Origin: Streptomyces sp. MA5143a | GTDB lineage: Bacteria; Actinomycetota; Actinomycetes; Streptomycetales; Streptomycetaceae | Length of the DNA stretch: 36,420 nt | Direction of reading: 5' to 3' | NCBI RefSeq assembly: GCF_900290235.1 | Contig: NZ_OLMK01000022.1 | Coordinates: forward strand, 1-36,420 | In this document: positions 7,839 through 15,981 of the stretch, piece after piece | Layout: every line of letters starts with the position of its first letter | How positions within the stretch are numbered: the stretch's first letter is position 1 | The notes under the pieces: model-generated | Databases searched by the model: none | The model's input: the letters and a program-made list of their open reading frames with translations, nothing else | What the model was told of the DNA's origin: nothing | Made by a program: the position numbers and the translations under genes

Positions 7839-8906
7839 TGTGCCCGTCGCCGACAGCGCCTCGGTGACCGGCTGGAAGAACGTCTCGCCGCCCGAGGTGC
7901 AGTCGCCGCTGCCGCCGGAGGTGAGGCCGACCGCCTTGTCACCCGAGAAGAGGGAGCCGCCGCTGTCGCCGGGCTCGGCGCAGACGTCGGTCTGGATGAG
8001 GCCGTTGACGATGTCGCCGTTGCCGTAGTTCACGGTGGCGTCGAGGCCGGTGACCGTGCCGCTGTGGACCTGGGTGGTCGAGCCGCTGCGGGTCACCTTC
8101 ATGCCGACGGTCGCGTCGGCGGCGCCGCTGATGGCCTGGGTCGAGCCGTTGTAGAGGTTGACCTCGCTGGGGTGGTCGACGTCCGCCGTGTACTTGACCA
8201 GGCCGTAGTCGTCGCCCGGGAAGCTGGAGTCCGCGTTCTGGCCGATGACCTGTCCGCCGGCCGACCAGGTGGAGATGCCCTCGGTGCAGTGACCCGCCGT
8301 CAGGAAGAACGGCTCGCCGCCCTTGACCACGTTGAAGCCGAGGGAGCAGCGCCCGCTGCCACCGGTGATGGCGTCGCCACCCGCGACGAAGGTCCTGAAC
8401 TCACCCTTCGTGCGCTTGAGTTCGGCCGTGGCGCCGAGGCCGTCAACGACCTCGGTCAGTCTCGCCAGCTCGGCCTTGGAGACGGTGCGGTCGGCGGTGA
8501 CGACGACCTTGTTGGTGGTGGGGTCGGTGGCCCAGGAGGTACCGGGGATGGTGGCGTCGTCCTTGAGGGTCGTCCGGGCGCTCTTGAGCTCGGCGAGGGA
8601 GTTCTCGACGATCCGGGCCTTGGCGCCGGCCGCCTCGACGGTCTCGGCGGCGGCCTCGTCGAGCACGTTCACGACGAGGACCTTGCTCTTCGCGTCGTAG
8701 TACGTTCCCGCCGCGTCGGCGCCGAGGTCCTCACCGAGGGTCGAGGCGAGCTTTCCGGCCGCCAGCACGGAGAGCGCTTTCGGCTGAGCGGTCGGCGCGG
8801 TCTCGCTCGCGTTCGCAGTCTGGAAAGTCACTCCCGCGGCGACCAGCGCGGCGATGCCCGCACCCGTCACGACGGCACGGCGCCCGGGTATGCGTCGGTG
8901 CTTCAA
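7827..8906 (-). CDS. sprD: Secreted serine protease precursor, streptogrisin D type
   Basis: 359 residues from a TTG at 8906. The TTG is chosen because a perfect AGGAGG (8914-8919) sits 7 nt upstream, and it gives a standard signal peptide (RR, then a hydrophobic stretch at 11-30, cleavage near ANA-SE). A propeptide of the alpha-lytic type spans about 34-173, with mature enzyme from about V174. The chymotrypsin-fold triad is H206 (TAGHC), D233 (DDYGLV) and S315 (EPGDSGG). Likely disulfides are C187-C207 and C309-C336. The mature part ([33 protein letters not shown]) closely matches streptogrisin D of S. griseus as I recall it. There is no chitin-binding tail as in SprC. It is exported and self-processed, and is followed on the same strand by no gene. 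Confidence 0.92.
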   Translation of the reverse strand: MKHRRIPGRRAVVTGAGIAALVAAGVTFQTANASETAPTAQPKALSVLAAGKLASTLGEDLGADAAGTYYDAKSKVLVVNVLDEAAAETVEAAGAKARIVENSLAELKSARTTLKDDATIPGTSWATDPTTNKVVVTADRTVSKAELARLTEVVDGLGATAELKRTKGEFRTFVAGGDAITGGSGRCSLGFNVVKGGEPFFLTAGHCTEGISTWSAGGQVIGQNADSSFPGDDYGLVKYTADVDHPSEVNLYNGSTQAISGAADATVGMKVTRSGSTTQVHSGTVTGLDATVNYGNGDIVNGLIQTDVCAEPGDSGGSLFSGDKAVGLTSGGSGDCTSGGETFFQPVTEALSATGTQIG

Positions 8907-9332
8907 CTCACGTCCTCCTGTGGGGGGTCGACCGAAGGGGTTGTGGGGACCCCGTTCGGCCGTAAGGAATACGGATATGGAGGCGGCGGACGGTAAAAAC
9001 GCCGCGTCCATGCCAACTGTGCGGCGCCAACTATTCCGAGGCGCGCAGGGAGCACACAAGGTCGACTTCAGGACGAGCACACACCGTGGGCGCACGCCCT
9101 CAATGTCATTACCGTCCGGTAACGCCCCATGCGAATTCACAGTGCAAACACAGGACGCAACGACCACCTGCGCAACGGGTGAGGTCTAGTCCTGTCTGAA
9201 ATTCACCCCTTCAGGGTCCGATTCCCTACGGGGCGTCCCGTGACGGAAGTTGCTCCCGCACCGGTTCCGGCGCCACGGCGCCCGGAGCGGCGGGCTGCTC
9301 GGATCATCGTGAACCCGGGCCCACAACAGGGC
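8907..9332. other. Intergenic region upstream of sprD
   Basis: No credible gene. It must hold the sprD promoter. Visible features are an imperfect hairpin in the 5' leader (8935-8961, CCGAAGGGGT paired with ACCCCGTTCGG), a palindrome TTACCG-TC-CGGTAA (9109-9122), and a tRNA T-arm-like sequence at 9212-9228 (CAGGG-TCCGATT-CCCTA) without the rest of a tRNA. Confidence 0.5.
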
Positions 9333-9364
9333 GAGCCCCCGCACGTCGTCACGTGCGGGGGCTC
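9333..9364 (-). terminator. Strong hairpin downstream of sprB
   Basis: GAGCCCCCGCACGT-CGTC-ACGTGCGGGGGCTC is a perfect 14-bp stem with a 4-nt loop, 82 bp beyond the sprB stop. It lacks a T-run, as expected for Streptomyces terminators. Confidence 0.8.
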
Positions 9365-9445
9365 GAACTGCTGACCGCGTTAGGTCATACGGTCGGACGC
9401 GGGCGCCGGGGGGAAGAGCACCCGCTCGGGGCCGGCCCGGTCGGC

Positions 9446-10348
9446 CTAGTAGACGCTGACGCCGTAGGCGCTCAGGGCCTCGGTGACCGGCTGGAAGAAG
9501 GTCGTGCCACCGGAGGTGCAGTTGCCGCTGCCGCCGGAGGTGAGACCGTACGCGACGCCGTTGCTGCCGTAGAGCGGGCCGCCGGAGTCGCCGGGCTCGG
9601 CACAGACCGTGGTCTGGATCATGCCGTAGACGATGTCGCCGCCACCGTAGTTCACGGTCGCGTTGAGAGCGGTGACGCGTCCGGTGCGGGTACCGGTGGT
9701 GGAGCCGGTACGGATGACGTTGGTGCCCACGCTCGGGGTGGCCGCGCTGGTGATGTCCACGCTGCCCGCGGTGCCGTCCTTGGCGATGGACGTGTTGCTG
9801 TAGCGCACGATGCCGTAGTCGTTGGTCGGGAAGCTCGACCCGGTGGTCGGGCCGAGGACCGTCGTACGACCGGAGTTGGAGTACCAGGTGCCCGCGCCGT
9901 CGGTGCAGTGACCGGCGGTCAGGAAGTAGTAGGTGCTCCCGCTGCGGACGTTGAAGCCGAGCGAGCAGCGCCAGCTACTCGCATAGATGGCGTCGCCGCC
10001 CTTGATGAGCTTGTTGAACTTGCCCGGCGTCCGCTTGATCGTCAGAGCGCCGGCCTTGTCGCCCGCCGCTTCCTTGATCTTCAGCAGTTCGGCCTGGGAG
10101 ACGGTGCTGTCGACGGTGACGACGAGCTTGTCCGTCTTCTCGTCGACCGCCCAGGCGGTACCGGGGATGTCCGCCTTGAGCACCGACGCGCCGGCGCTCT
10201 TGAGCTCCGACGCGCTGAACGTTCGGGCGTCTGCCGCGGTGGCGGTGGGGACTGTCGCGGCGGCCGCGGCCACGAGTCCGGTGGTCACGGCGATCAGCCG
10301 GGTCCGTCTCGCGATACCGCTGCGGGGAGTGGTGCGCTTGATCCTCAC
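9446..10348 (-). CDS. sprB: Secreted serine protease precursor, streptogrisin B type
   Basis: 300 residues from a GTG at 10348, with AGGAGG at 10358-10363. A twin-charged N-terminus and hydrophobic core (18-33) ending in ATA-AD form the signal peptide. The propeptide is short (about 75 residues). The mature enzyme begins near I115 (IKGGDAIY). The triad is H147 (TAGHC), D177 (NDYGIV) and S255 (EPGDSGGP), with disulfides C128-C148 and C249-C277. The mature sequence ([46 protein letters not shown]) is nearly that of streptogrisin B (SGPB) of S. griseus, and the precursor length agrees. It is a paralogue of the neighbouring protease about 0.5 kb away on the same strand. Each gene seems to be transcribed separately. 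Confidence 0.94.
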   Translation of the reverse strand: MRIKRTTPRSGIARRTRLIAVTTGLVAAAAATVPTATAADARTFSASELKSAGASVLKADIPGTAWAVDEKTDKLVVTVDSTVSQAELLKIKEAAGDKAGALTIKRTPGKFNKLIKGGDAIYASSWRCSLGFNVRSGSTYYFLTAGHCTDGAGTWYSNSGRTTVLGPTTGSSFPTNDYGIVRYSNTSIAKDGTAGSVDITSAATPSVGTNVIRTGSTTGTRTGRVTALNATVNYGGGDIVYGMIQTTVCAEPGDSGGPLYGSNGVAYGLTSGGSGNCTSGGTTFFQPVTEALSAYGVSVY

Positions 10349-10596
10349 TGTTCGTTCCCTCCTAAAGGGAAGTCGGGGGCCCGCGTGGGGTTTGGGCCCG
10401 TGAGGCGCGAATCAGGGCACGTGTCCGGATTCCGAATATGCCGTGCTCCTGACAAGGCGCTGCGGGGAAGTATTCGGCCGTATCACCGATCCCCGCAAGA
10501 GTGCCTTTCGGCCGCTCGAACACCAACCAGCCCAGTGGGCAAGGCAGTTGATCTCGCCGATGGAGTTGTGGGGATTCTGTGTGAATCCCGGACGCC

Positions 10597-11985
10597 CTAC
10601 ATCGTGTCCGGAGCCTGGGCCCCGTGCCGACGCACCCGTGAGGCTACCCGCTCATGACGCCCCGTCGGGCGGGCCGACACGGCCCTGCGGCCGTACCCGT
10701 CGGCCGGGCGGGCGAGGCCCAGGTGCTCCCTGAGGGTGCTGCCGGGGTAGAAGGTGCGGAACAGACCACGGTGCTGGAGCAGGGCCACGGTCCCGTTGAC
10801 GAGCCGCTCCAGGTCACGGCGCGGCTCGACGGGGGTGAAGTGGAAGCCGTCGACGACACCGGCCCGGTGCCAGGCGGTGACCAGTTCGGCCAGGTCGACG
10901 GGCCCACCCCGGTACAGCGGGCCCTGGGCGCTCCACCGGGGCCCTCCGCCGCCGTGACCCGGCTCGGCCGCGTGCTCACCGCCGCCGAGATCGACACGCA
11001 GCGCCGCGAGCAGCCGCACCTCGTCGGGGTCACGGCCGAACCCGGCCGCGGCACCCCGCACCTCCTCCCGTACGGCGGCGGCCTGCTCGGGGGCGGCGGC
11101 CCGCACGAGCACCACGTCCGCGCACCGGGCCGCGGTCACCCACGCATCGCTCCCGGTCGCGTCGACGACCCGTACGGGGCGCCCCTGAGGCGACGGGGGT
11201 ACGGCCGACGGCCCGGCACCGTGGCCTTCCCCGCCCACGCCCCCGAGGGTCTGGGCGTATCGCTTCTCGACACCCGCCTCGACACCCCCTTCGGCACCCC
11301 CCTCGGCGAGAACCCCCTCCGCCGCGTTCCCGGTCTCGGCACCGTCCTCCGCGCCGTTCCCCCACCGTTCGGCACCGTCCCCCGCGCCGTTCCCCCACCG
11401 TTCGGCACCGTCCCCCGCGCCGCTCCCCCACCGTTCGGCACCGTCCCCCGCGCCGTTCCCCCACCGTTCGGCACCGTCCCCCGCGCCGCTCCCCCACCGT
11501 TCGGCACCGTCCCCCGCGCCGCTCCCCCACCATGCGGCGCCATCCCCCGCGTTGCTCCACCACCATGCGGCGGCGTCCGCGACCTCACCGGCCTCCTGCC
11601 ACAGCGCTTCGCCGAGTTGGGCGGGGCCTCGCCCTCCGGGCAGCCGGGCCTCCGTGTCCGTGGCCGACACGTCGATCCACCAGCCCGCCCGGCCCCGGCT
11701 GAGCCAGTCGAGCGTCGCCACGGCGGACGCCACCCGGAAGGGCTCGGCCCGCGTCGTCGTGAGCGCGGGCACGAGCCCGACCCGTCGGGTCTCCGGTGCC
11801 ATGCGCGCCATCACCGCCGACGGGTCGGGCCCCGGCCGCCCGCCCGTGGTCCCGAGTGTCACGAAGTCCAGGGCCCCCCGCTCCGCGAGCCGCCCCAACT
11901 CCACGAACGCGCCGCCCTCCCAGGCCCCCCGGAGATCCACCCCCGCCGCCAGATGCAACACCCCCCGCCCGAACCCCGACCCCAT
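10597..11985 (-). CDS. LLM-class flavin-dependent monooxygenase with internal repeat expansion
   Basis: 462 residues from the ATG at 11985 (GGAAGGGG 8 nt upstream; a GTG at 12006 is possible). It is a bacterial-luciferase-like, FMN-dependent oxidoreductase of the NtaA/SnaA branch: HLAAGVDLRGAWEGG at the start, VGLVPALTTTRAEPFRVASAVATLDWLSRGRAGW in the core, PSPQGRPVRVVDATGSDAW, and FHFTPVEPRRDLERLV near the end. Between GEVADAAAWWW and VLAEGG, where relatives carry a short RLWDSWEDDA-type segment, it has about seven copies of an 11-residue unit WGSGAGDGAER. This would enlarge a loop near the substrate entrance. It lies 152 bp downstream of the FAD/NAD(P)-binding gene on the same strand. The substrate is unknown. 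Confidence 0.85.
   Translation of the reverse strand: MGSGFGRGVLHLAAGVDLRGAWEGGAFVELGRLAERGALDFVTLGTTGGRPGPDPSAVMARMAPETRRVGLVPALTTTRAEPFRVASAVATLDWLSRGRAGWWIDVSATDTEARLPGGRGPAQLGEALWQEAGEVADAAAWWWSNAGDGAAWWGSGAGDGAERWGSGAGDGAERWGNGAGDGAERWGSGAGDGAERWGNGAGDGAERWGNGAEDGAETGNAAEGVLAEGGAEGGVEAGVEKRYAQTLGGVGGEGHGAGPSAVPPSPQGRPVRVVDATGSDAWVTAARCADVVLVRAAAPEQAAAVREEVRGAAAGFGRDPDEVRLLAALRVDLGGGEHAAEPGHGGGGPRWSAQGPLYRGGPVDLAELVTAWHRAGVVDGFHFTPVEPRRDLERLVNGTVALLQHRGLFRTFYPGSTLREHLGLARPADGYGRRAVSARPTGRHERVASRVRRHGAQAPDTM
11332..11575. repeat. 33-bp minisatellite inside the flavin monooxygenase gene
   Basis: Five copies of a 33-bp unit, identical except for one T/C position, start at 11362, 11395, 11428, 11461 and 11494. 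The single variable base (GTT/GCT, Asn/Ser on the minus strand) runs T,C,T,C,C, suggesting duplication of a 66-bp block. Degenerate copies flank it at 11332-11361 and from 11527 onward. The unit is a multiple of three, so the gene frame is kept. Confidence 0.95.
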
Positions 11986-12137
11986 ACGACCAGCCCCTTC
12001 CACCACTCACACCGCCCGACGACTCCCGACCGACCCCCGCTCCTGCCCCACCGCCTCACCGCCCGCTCACCCGGTGCCGACCCGCCGACCCGCAGCTCTC
12101 GCAGGCGCCTCACCGCAGCCGAACCCTCCCCCTCCCC
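11986..12137. other. Short C-rich intergenic segment
   Basis: 152 bp between the flavin monooxygenase start and the FAD/NAD(P)-protein stop. It is strongly C-rich on the plus strand with no inverted repeat that I can call. It contains the monooxygenase ribosome site and little else. Confidence 0.4.
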
Positions 12138-13937
12138 TCACGCCACCGCCCGATACGACGGCTCCCCGAGGAACGCCAGGACGGCTCGGGCGGTCGCGTC
12201 GTTCTGGCGGAAGGCCGGGCCGCCGGTGCGTGGCCGGGTGAAGGCGCCCGGTGCGCGGCTGTCGGTGAACGGGCCGAGGGCGAAGCGCCGAGGGTGGGGG
12301 CGCCCCTTGCGGTCCAGCAGCCGCCCGTCCGCCGGGTCCACGGCGAGCAGCCCTTCCGGGGTCTCGGCCACACCTCCGTCGTCGTACAGCTCGCGCAGCA
12401 ACGCGTCCCGCGCCCGCGCGACCGTCGGCTCCGGCAGCCGCGCCTCCACCAACGCCCTCGCCTCGACCGACACTCCGGGCACCGTGGGACTCGACGCCCG
12501 GAACACCCCGTCCTCCGGGGCGACGGCCATGTCCGCGCCGACGAAGTGCAGGACGCCCGCCCGCGACAGCGCGAGCAGTTGCCGCAGCCGGGGGCCGGGC
12601 GGCCCCGACGCGAGGTAGCTGAAGAACCCGTGCCACCAGGGGCCGATGTCCCCGAGCCGGATCAGCTGCCCGTAGACCGACAGCAGCCCGAGGAAGACAC
12701 CGAGGTCAGGGCTGTACGCCGGGTCGTGACGGCGCGCCAGGTCCCCCTCGACATGGGCCCGCAGCCCTTCCTGGAACTCCGTGTACGACCCGTAGCGCGC
12801 CCCGGCCAACGGCCTGTCCAGCGCGGCCAGGTCCAGCCGGTCGGCGGGGTCCGGCACCGCGGACGCCACCAGGGCCGCCCGCTCCGCCGCGTCCTCGATC
12901 GCCGCGTACCTCTCCTCGAAACCGGCCCGGTCCATGGCCGTCCGCTCGGGGTGGGCGGTGTACAGCCGGTGGTAGTGCGCGAACCCCAGTTCCTTCTCGA
13001 TCAGCGGCCACACGTCGCGCCGGAAGTCGAACCCGTCTTCCCGCGCGAGCAGGTCGTCGACCTCGGCCGGCCCGAAGAACCGGGGCAGCGGCGGCCGCTC
13101 GCCCTCCAGCCCGTACCCGATCTTCGAGCGGTACGGCACGCCGCGCCGCGACCCGACGTGCAGGACGGGCTCCCGCCCGGACGGGACGTAGGTCAGCTCG
13201 CCGTCGGGGTCGCCCTCGTACCGTCCGCCGCGCCCCTCCGTCAGCAGCGCCATGAGGTCGACGAAGGCGAGCCCGAAGCCCCGCACGAGCACCGGTTCAC
13301 CGGGCGCGAGCCGGGACAGGTCGCTGTCGGCGGTGAAGTCCGGCGGCAGGTGGACCAGTCCGTGGGCCCCGGCGTACGCCGCCAACGCGCGCTGCTCGTC
13401 GTCGAGTTCGGCGTCCAGATGGCCGAGCGCGAGGATGACGAGGTCCGCGGGGAGCGGCCGGGGGCGTCCCTCCAGCCACACCCGCTGCCGGCCGTCACGG
13501 GGACCGTCCACCCGCAGGGCGCGACGTGGATGGTGGCGGACGGTGACTCCCGGCGGCAGGTCGGCGACGGCCCGGTCGTACACCCAGTTCAGATAGGCGC
13601 CCTGGATCCGCCGGTCCGGGAAGTGCCGTCCGTCGAGTCCGGCCCACTCGTGCAGCGTGGGCCCCTCCCGTACGGGGCCGTCCATCCGTACCGTCTCGTC
13701 GGTGAACATCGTGACGTCCTCGGCCTGCGAGTTCATCCACAGCAGCGGCGACTGGTCGGCCCGCCAGATGCGTCCGGCGCCCGGCGGATACGGGTCGACG
13801 AGGTGGATGTCGAAGCCGGGTCCGTCGTGGGCCCCGCCCAGGTTGGCGGCGATGCGTTCGATGACCCCGGTCCCCCGCGGCCCGGCCCCGACGATCACCA
13901 GCGACGGTCGCGGCGGGCTCCCCCCGGCGTCGCTCAT
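12138..13937 (-). CDS. FAD/NAD(P)-binding protein (NAD_binding_9-like)
   Basis: 599 residues from the ATG at 13937 (an upstream GTG at 14045 would add a poorly conserved Ser/Pro/Arg-rich 36 residues). The N-terminal dinucleotide motif is VIVGAGPRGTG (14-24), followed by a FAD-binding region (HLVDPYPPGAGRIWRADQ). LLWMNSQAEDVTMFTD and LVRGFGLAFVDLMALLTEGRGG are typical of the PF13454 group. The mid-protein DLVILALGHLD is the second Rossmann signature. The family includes uncharacterised oxidoreductases often found near sulfur- or siderophore-type metabolism. It is followed by the flavin monooxygenase on the same strand. A sigma-70-like promoter at 14126-14156 implies a leader of about 180 nt. 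The reaction is unknown. Confidence 0.85.
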   Translation of the reverse strand: MSDAGGSPPRPSLVIVGAGPRGTGVIERIAANLGGAHDGPGFDIHLVDPYPPGAGRIWRADQSPLLWMNSQAEDVTMFTDETVRMDGPVREGPTLHEWAGLDGRHFPDRRIQGAYLNWVYDRAVADLPPGVTVRHHPRRALRVDGPRDGRQRVWLEGRPRPLPADLVILALGHLDAELDDEQRALAAYAGAHGLVHLPPDFTADSDLSRLAPGEPVLVRGFGLAFVDLMALLTEGRGGRYEGDPDGELTYVPSGREPVLHVGSRRGVPYRSKIGYGLEGERPPLPRFFGPAEVDDLLAREDGFDFRRDVWPLIEKELGFAHYHRLYTAHPERTAMDRAGFEERYAAIEDAAERAALVASAVPDPADRLDLAALDRPLAGARYGSYTEFQEGLRAHVEGDLARRHDPAYSPDLGVFLGLLSVYGQLIRLGDIGPWWHGFFSYLASGPPGPRLRQLLALSRAGVLHFVGADMAVAPEDGVFRASSPTVPGVSVEARALVEARLPEPTVARARDALLRELYDDGGVAETPEGLLAVDPADGRLLDRKGRPHPRRFALGPFTDSRAPGAFTRPRTGGPAFRQNDATARAVLAFLGEPSYRAVA

Positions 13938-14125
13938 CGCGACCGCCGGGATCCGGAGAAACGCCCGGGAGCGGCGAAAGCGGCGGCAAGGCGGCGGGAG
14001 AGGGGAGAAGAAAAGGGAGAGGGCATGCGAAGGGCTCCGTGGCACGTCGAGTCGAACACGGTGCCTTCACACGCGGCGCGTACCGGGACGCGCACGACCG
14101 AGCCCCTCAGCAGCGGTCTGTGCCG

Positions 14126-14156
14126 AGACTACGGGGGCGGTTCCCCGCGCTGTCAA
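14126..14156 (-). promoter_or_regulatory. Housekeeping-type promoter for the FAD/NAD(P)-binding gene
   Basis: On the minus strand TTGACA (14156-14151), a 19-nt spacer and TAGTCT (14131-14126). The -35 is consensus; the spacer is slightly long. It faces away from the leader peptide that starts 52 bp further on. Confidence 0.5.
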
Positions 14157-14207
14157 GGCTGTCCGCACTGTGAGCGCTACGTCTCAAGTCGGTTGACGCG
14201 CAACCGG

Positions 14208-14300
14208 ATGCCTGTTCCACTGGGGCTCATGCATTCGCAGCAGTGGCTGGTCAAGCGCTCCCACATCGACTTCGGTCGCGTGTGGTCCTCTTCCTGTTGA
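14208..14300 (+). CDS. Cysteine-type leader peptide (attenuator ORF), apparently orphan
   Basis: A 30-codon ORF starting ATG at 14208 (an internal ATG at 14229 is also possible) and ending VKRSHIDFGRVWSSSC then TGA. Actinobacterial leader peptides upstream of sulfur-assimilation genes share the pattern (K/R)-x-HIDL-x-RV-x-S-x-x-C at the C-terminus, so the match is specific. In such leaders, ribosome stalling at the terminal Cys codon (here TGT) is thought to control readthrough of a following terminator. A perfect 8-bp hairpin follows 15 bp later, but no plus-strand gene follows: the next is 1.7 kb away, behind the antiparallel DUF5685 gene. It may be a relic or may act on the antisense transcript. 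Confidence 0.65.
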   Translation: MPVPLGLMHSQQWLVKRSHIDFGRVWSSSC

Positions 14301-14314
14301 GCCGACCCCACCGC

Positions 14315-14339
14315 GCGCCCCGTCCGTAGACCGGGGCGC
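14315..14339 (+). terminator. Hairpin after the leader peptide
   Basis: GCGCCCCG-TCCGTAGAC-CGGGGCGC, a perfect 8-bp stem with a 9-nt loop, 15 nt after the leader stop codon. It is placed where the attenuator terminator would be. It could also terminate the convergent DUF5685 transcript. Confidence 0.6.
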
Positions 14340-14453
14340 CGCTCGCGTTCTCCCTCAATCCCGCACGCTCGCCTTCACACGCGCACCCCTCATGGCGCTC
14401 ACCCGCGACGACGCACGCGCGACCGGCAGCCGTACCCCCGGCCCGGCCGCGGG

Positions 14454-15668
14454 TCAGCAATCGCAGCAGTCACACGCATCGCAGCAGTCGCAGTCCCGGC
14501 AGCAGCCCTCCCGCTTCTTCCGGGACCACGGCCCTTCGTACTCCTTCGCACAGCACAACTGGCAGGTGCAGCAGAGCAACCAGAACATCCCGCAACCGGC
14601 CCAGAACCCCCGCCGCCCGGGCGGCTGCGGCTGCGGCACTCCACCGAAGCCGCCGGGCCCGCCACCGCTGCCGCCGTACGCGCCGCCACCACCGAACGGG
14701 TTCCCGCCGCCGTAGGGGTTCCCGCCCGCCCCGCCGTACGGGTTTCCGGCGCCGCCCCCGTACGGGTTGCCGTGCTGCGGGGGCCCGCCGTGCTGGTGCG
14801 CCGCGCAGACCGGCACCGTGCCGAACGCCCGGTCGACGGAGCGCCCGAGTTCGTGCACGAGCAGCAGATGGGCCAGCTTGCCGTCGACGAAGTCGACCTC
14901 GCGCAGGGCGAGCCGGATGCCGTGCAGGGCGTCCTCGGCGAGCCGCCGGGCCTCGGGCAGGGACGTCCCGGTCGCGGCCAGCGGGTTCCACGCGCCCGAG
15001 GCCGCGTCGTCGACCCGGTCCTCCACCGCGTCCAGCAGATGGGCGAGCCGTCCGAAGAGCCGGCCGGCCTCGGCGAGCGGTTCGACGTTGCCCGGACGTC
15101 CGGCGAGCACCGCGGTGTGCGCGAAGGCCGCCGCGGTCGCCGTCTCGGTCGGCTCGGTCACCGTCAACAGCGGTGTGCCCGGCCCGGCGAGCGCCTCGAT
15201 GCCGAGCTGCCGGTCCACGGCGTCGACCAGCACCGCCGTGTCGAAGCCGAGGTCCGCGCCGGTGCGCGCGCCGGCGCGCCCCCAACTCGTCGCGACCCGG
15301 CGCGCGGCGGACGCGACCGGCTTGCGCGCCAGGAGTCCGTCACCGTCGGCCACGTGGTCACGCACCTTGGCCGAGGCGAGGACCAGTGAGACGGCGGCGG
15401 CGAGCCGCGCGCCCTCGCCCTGCGCGACGGACGCGGTGCGCATCCCCCGCAGCGGGCAGGGCCCGGCGGTGCGCCGCCAGTCGGTGGTCCGCTCGGCCTG
15501 AGCCTCCGTCAGAACCGAGACCAGCAGGCCGTCGTAGTTCGTCACGATGCGGGCGAACTGCCCGTGATCCCCGCGCAGCGCGAGGCAGAGCCCGCACAGA
15601 TGTGCCATCCATTGGGTCTTCAGACCCTCACCGAGCCGATGACCGCAGGGCCTCACGATTCCGAACAC
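14454..15668 (-). CDS. DUF5685 family protein with Gly-rich linker and Cys-rich tail
   Basis: 404 residues from a GTG at 15668 (GGGGGA upstream). The N-terminal MFGIVRPCGHRLGEGLKTQWMAHLCGLCLALRGDHG, with C8, H10, C25 and C28, is the hallmark of DUF5685, a widespread actinobacterial family of unknown function with an all-helical body (about 30-285). From about residue 300 a linker of NPYGG repeats leads to WAGCGMFWLLCCTCQLCC, which could be a membrane-associated or palmitoyl-like Cys cluster. The final 15 residues are CRDCDCCDACDCCDC. The tail holds about 15 Cys in 50 residues and would bind metal or be redox active. The function is not known. It is divergent from the SepF-like gene. Confidence 0.85.
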   Translation of the reverse strand: MFGIVRPCGHRLGEGLKTQWMAHLCGLCLALRGDHGQFARIVTNYDGLLVSVLTEAQAERTTDWRRTAGPCPLRGMRTASVAQGEGARLAAAVSLVLASAKVRDHVADGDGLLARKPVASAARRVATSWGRAGARTGADLGFDTAVLVDAVDRQLGIEALAGPGTPLLTVTEPTETATAAAFAHTAVLAGRPGNVEPLAEAGRLFGRLAHLLDAVEDRVDDAASGAWNPLAATGTSLPEARRLAEDALHGIRLALREVDFVDGKLAHLLLVHELGRSVDRAFGTVPVCAAHQHGGPPQHGNPYGGGAGNPYGGAGGNPYGGGNPFGGGGAYGGSGGGPGGFGGVPQPQPPGRRGFWAGCGMFWLLCCTCQLCCAKEYEGPWSRKKREGCCRDCDCCDACDCCDC

Positions 15669-15981
15669 GACGTCCCCCGTGTCTGTCGCGCGCTCCGAAC
15701 GGCCACGCGCACGTGCCTGAACTGCGCCGCATCGTAGCCGCCGGAACGTTCACCCGGACGCTCGACACTCACCCAAACGCCGCGAACAATATTATTTCAC
15801 TCTCAGTCAGCAGACGTGTACGGCACAGCCCTTGGGGCACATGGACTCTCGACGAATTCGTTCTGCACCAGTACCGTCACGAAACCCCCGTGCGGCGTCT
15901 ATCCACTTGGCGAGACATCCGCATCATGGACGACGATAGGGATGCGGAAAGAGAAAAAGACCGCTGTGAGAGGAGGCGTCC
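15669..15981. promoter_or_regulatory. Divergent control region between DUF5685 and SepF-like genes
   Basis: 313 bp without a credible gene. It includes an AT-rich patch (15783-15800). A possible SepF-side -10, TAGGGAT, lies at 15938-15944 but has no clear -35. A strong AGGAGG is at 15971-15976. No recognisable operator was found. Confidence 0.45.

Noticed and set aside
8955..9130. AdpA sites upstream of sprD
   Set aside because: TGGC-containing strings are present, but none matches TGGCSNGWWY over its length.
11362..11526. CRISPR array
   Set aside because: The 33-bp units are directly contiguous without spacers, and they keep the reading frame of a clear flavin monooxygenase gene.
11796..14300. 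834-codon plus-strand open frame
   Set aside because: It runs antisense through two genes with recognisable families and has no domain itself. Only its last 30 codons, as a leader peptide with their own start, make sense.
14392..14715. Gln/Pro-rich 107-codon plus-strand frame downstream of the leader peptide
   Set aside because: It is antisense to the Cys/Gly-rich end of the DUF5685 gene. Its Gln-rich composition is simply the complement of the Cys codons. It was considered as the leader's target but has no ribosome site.
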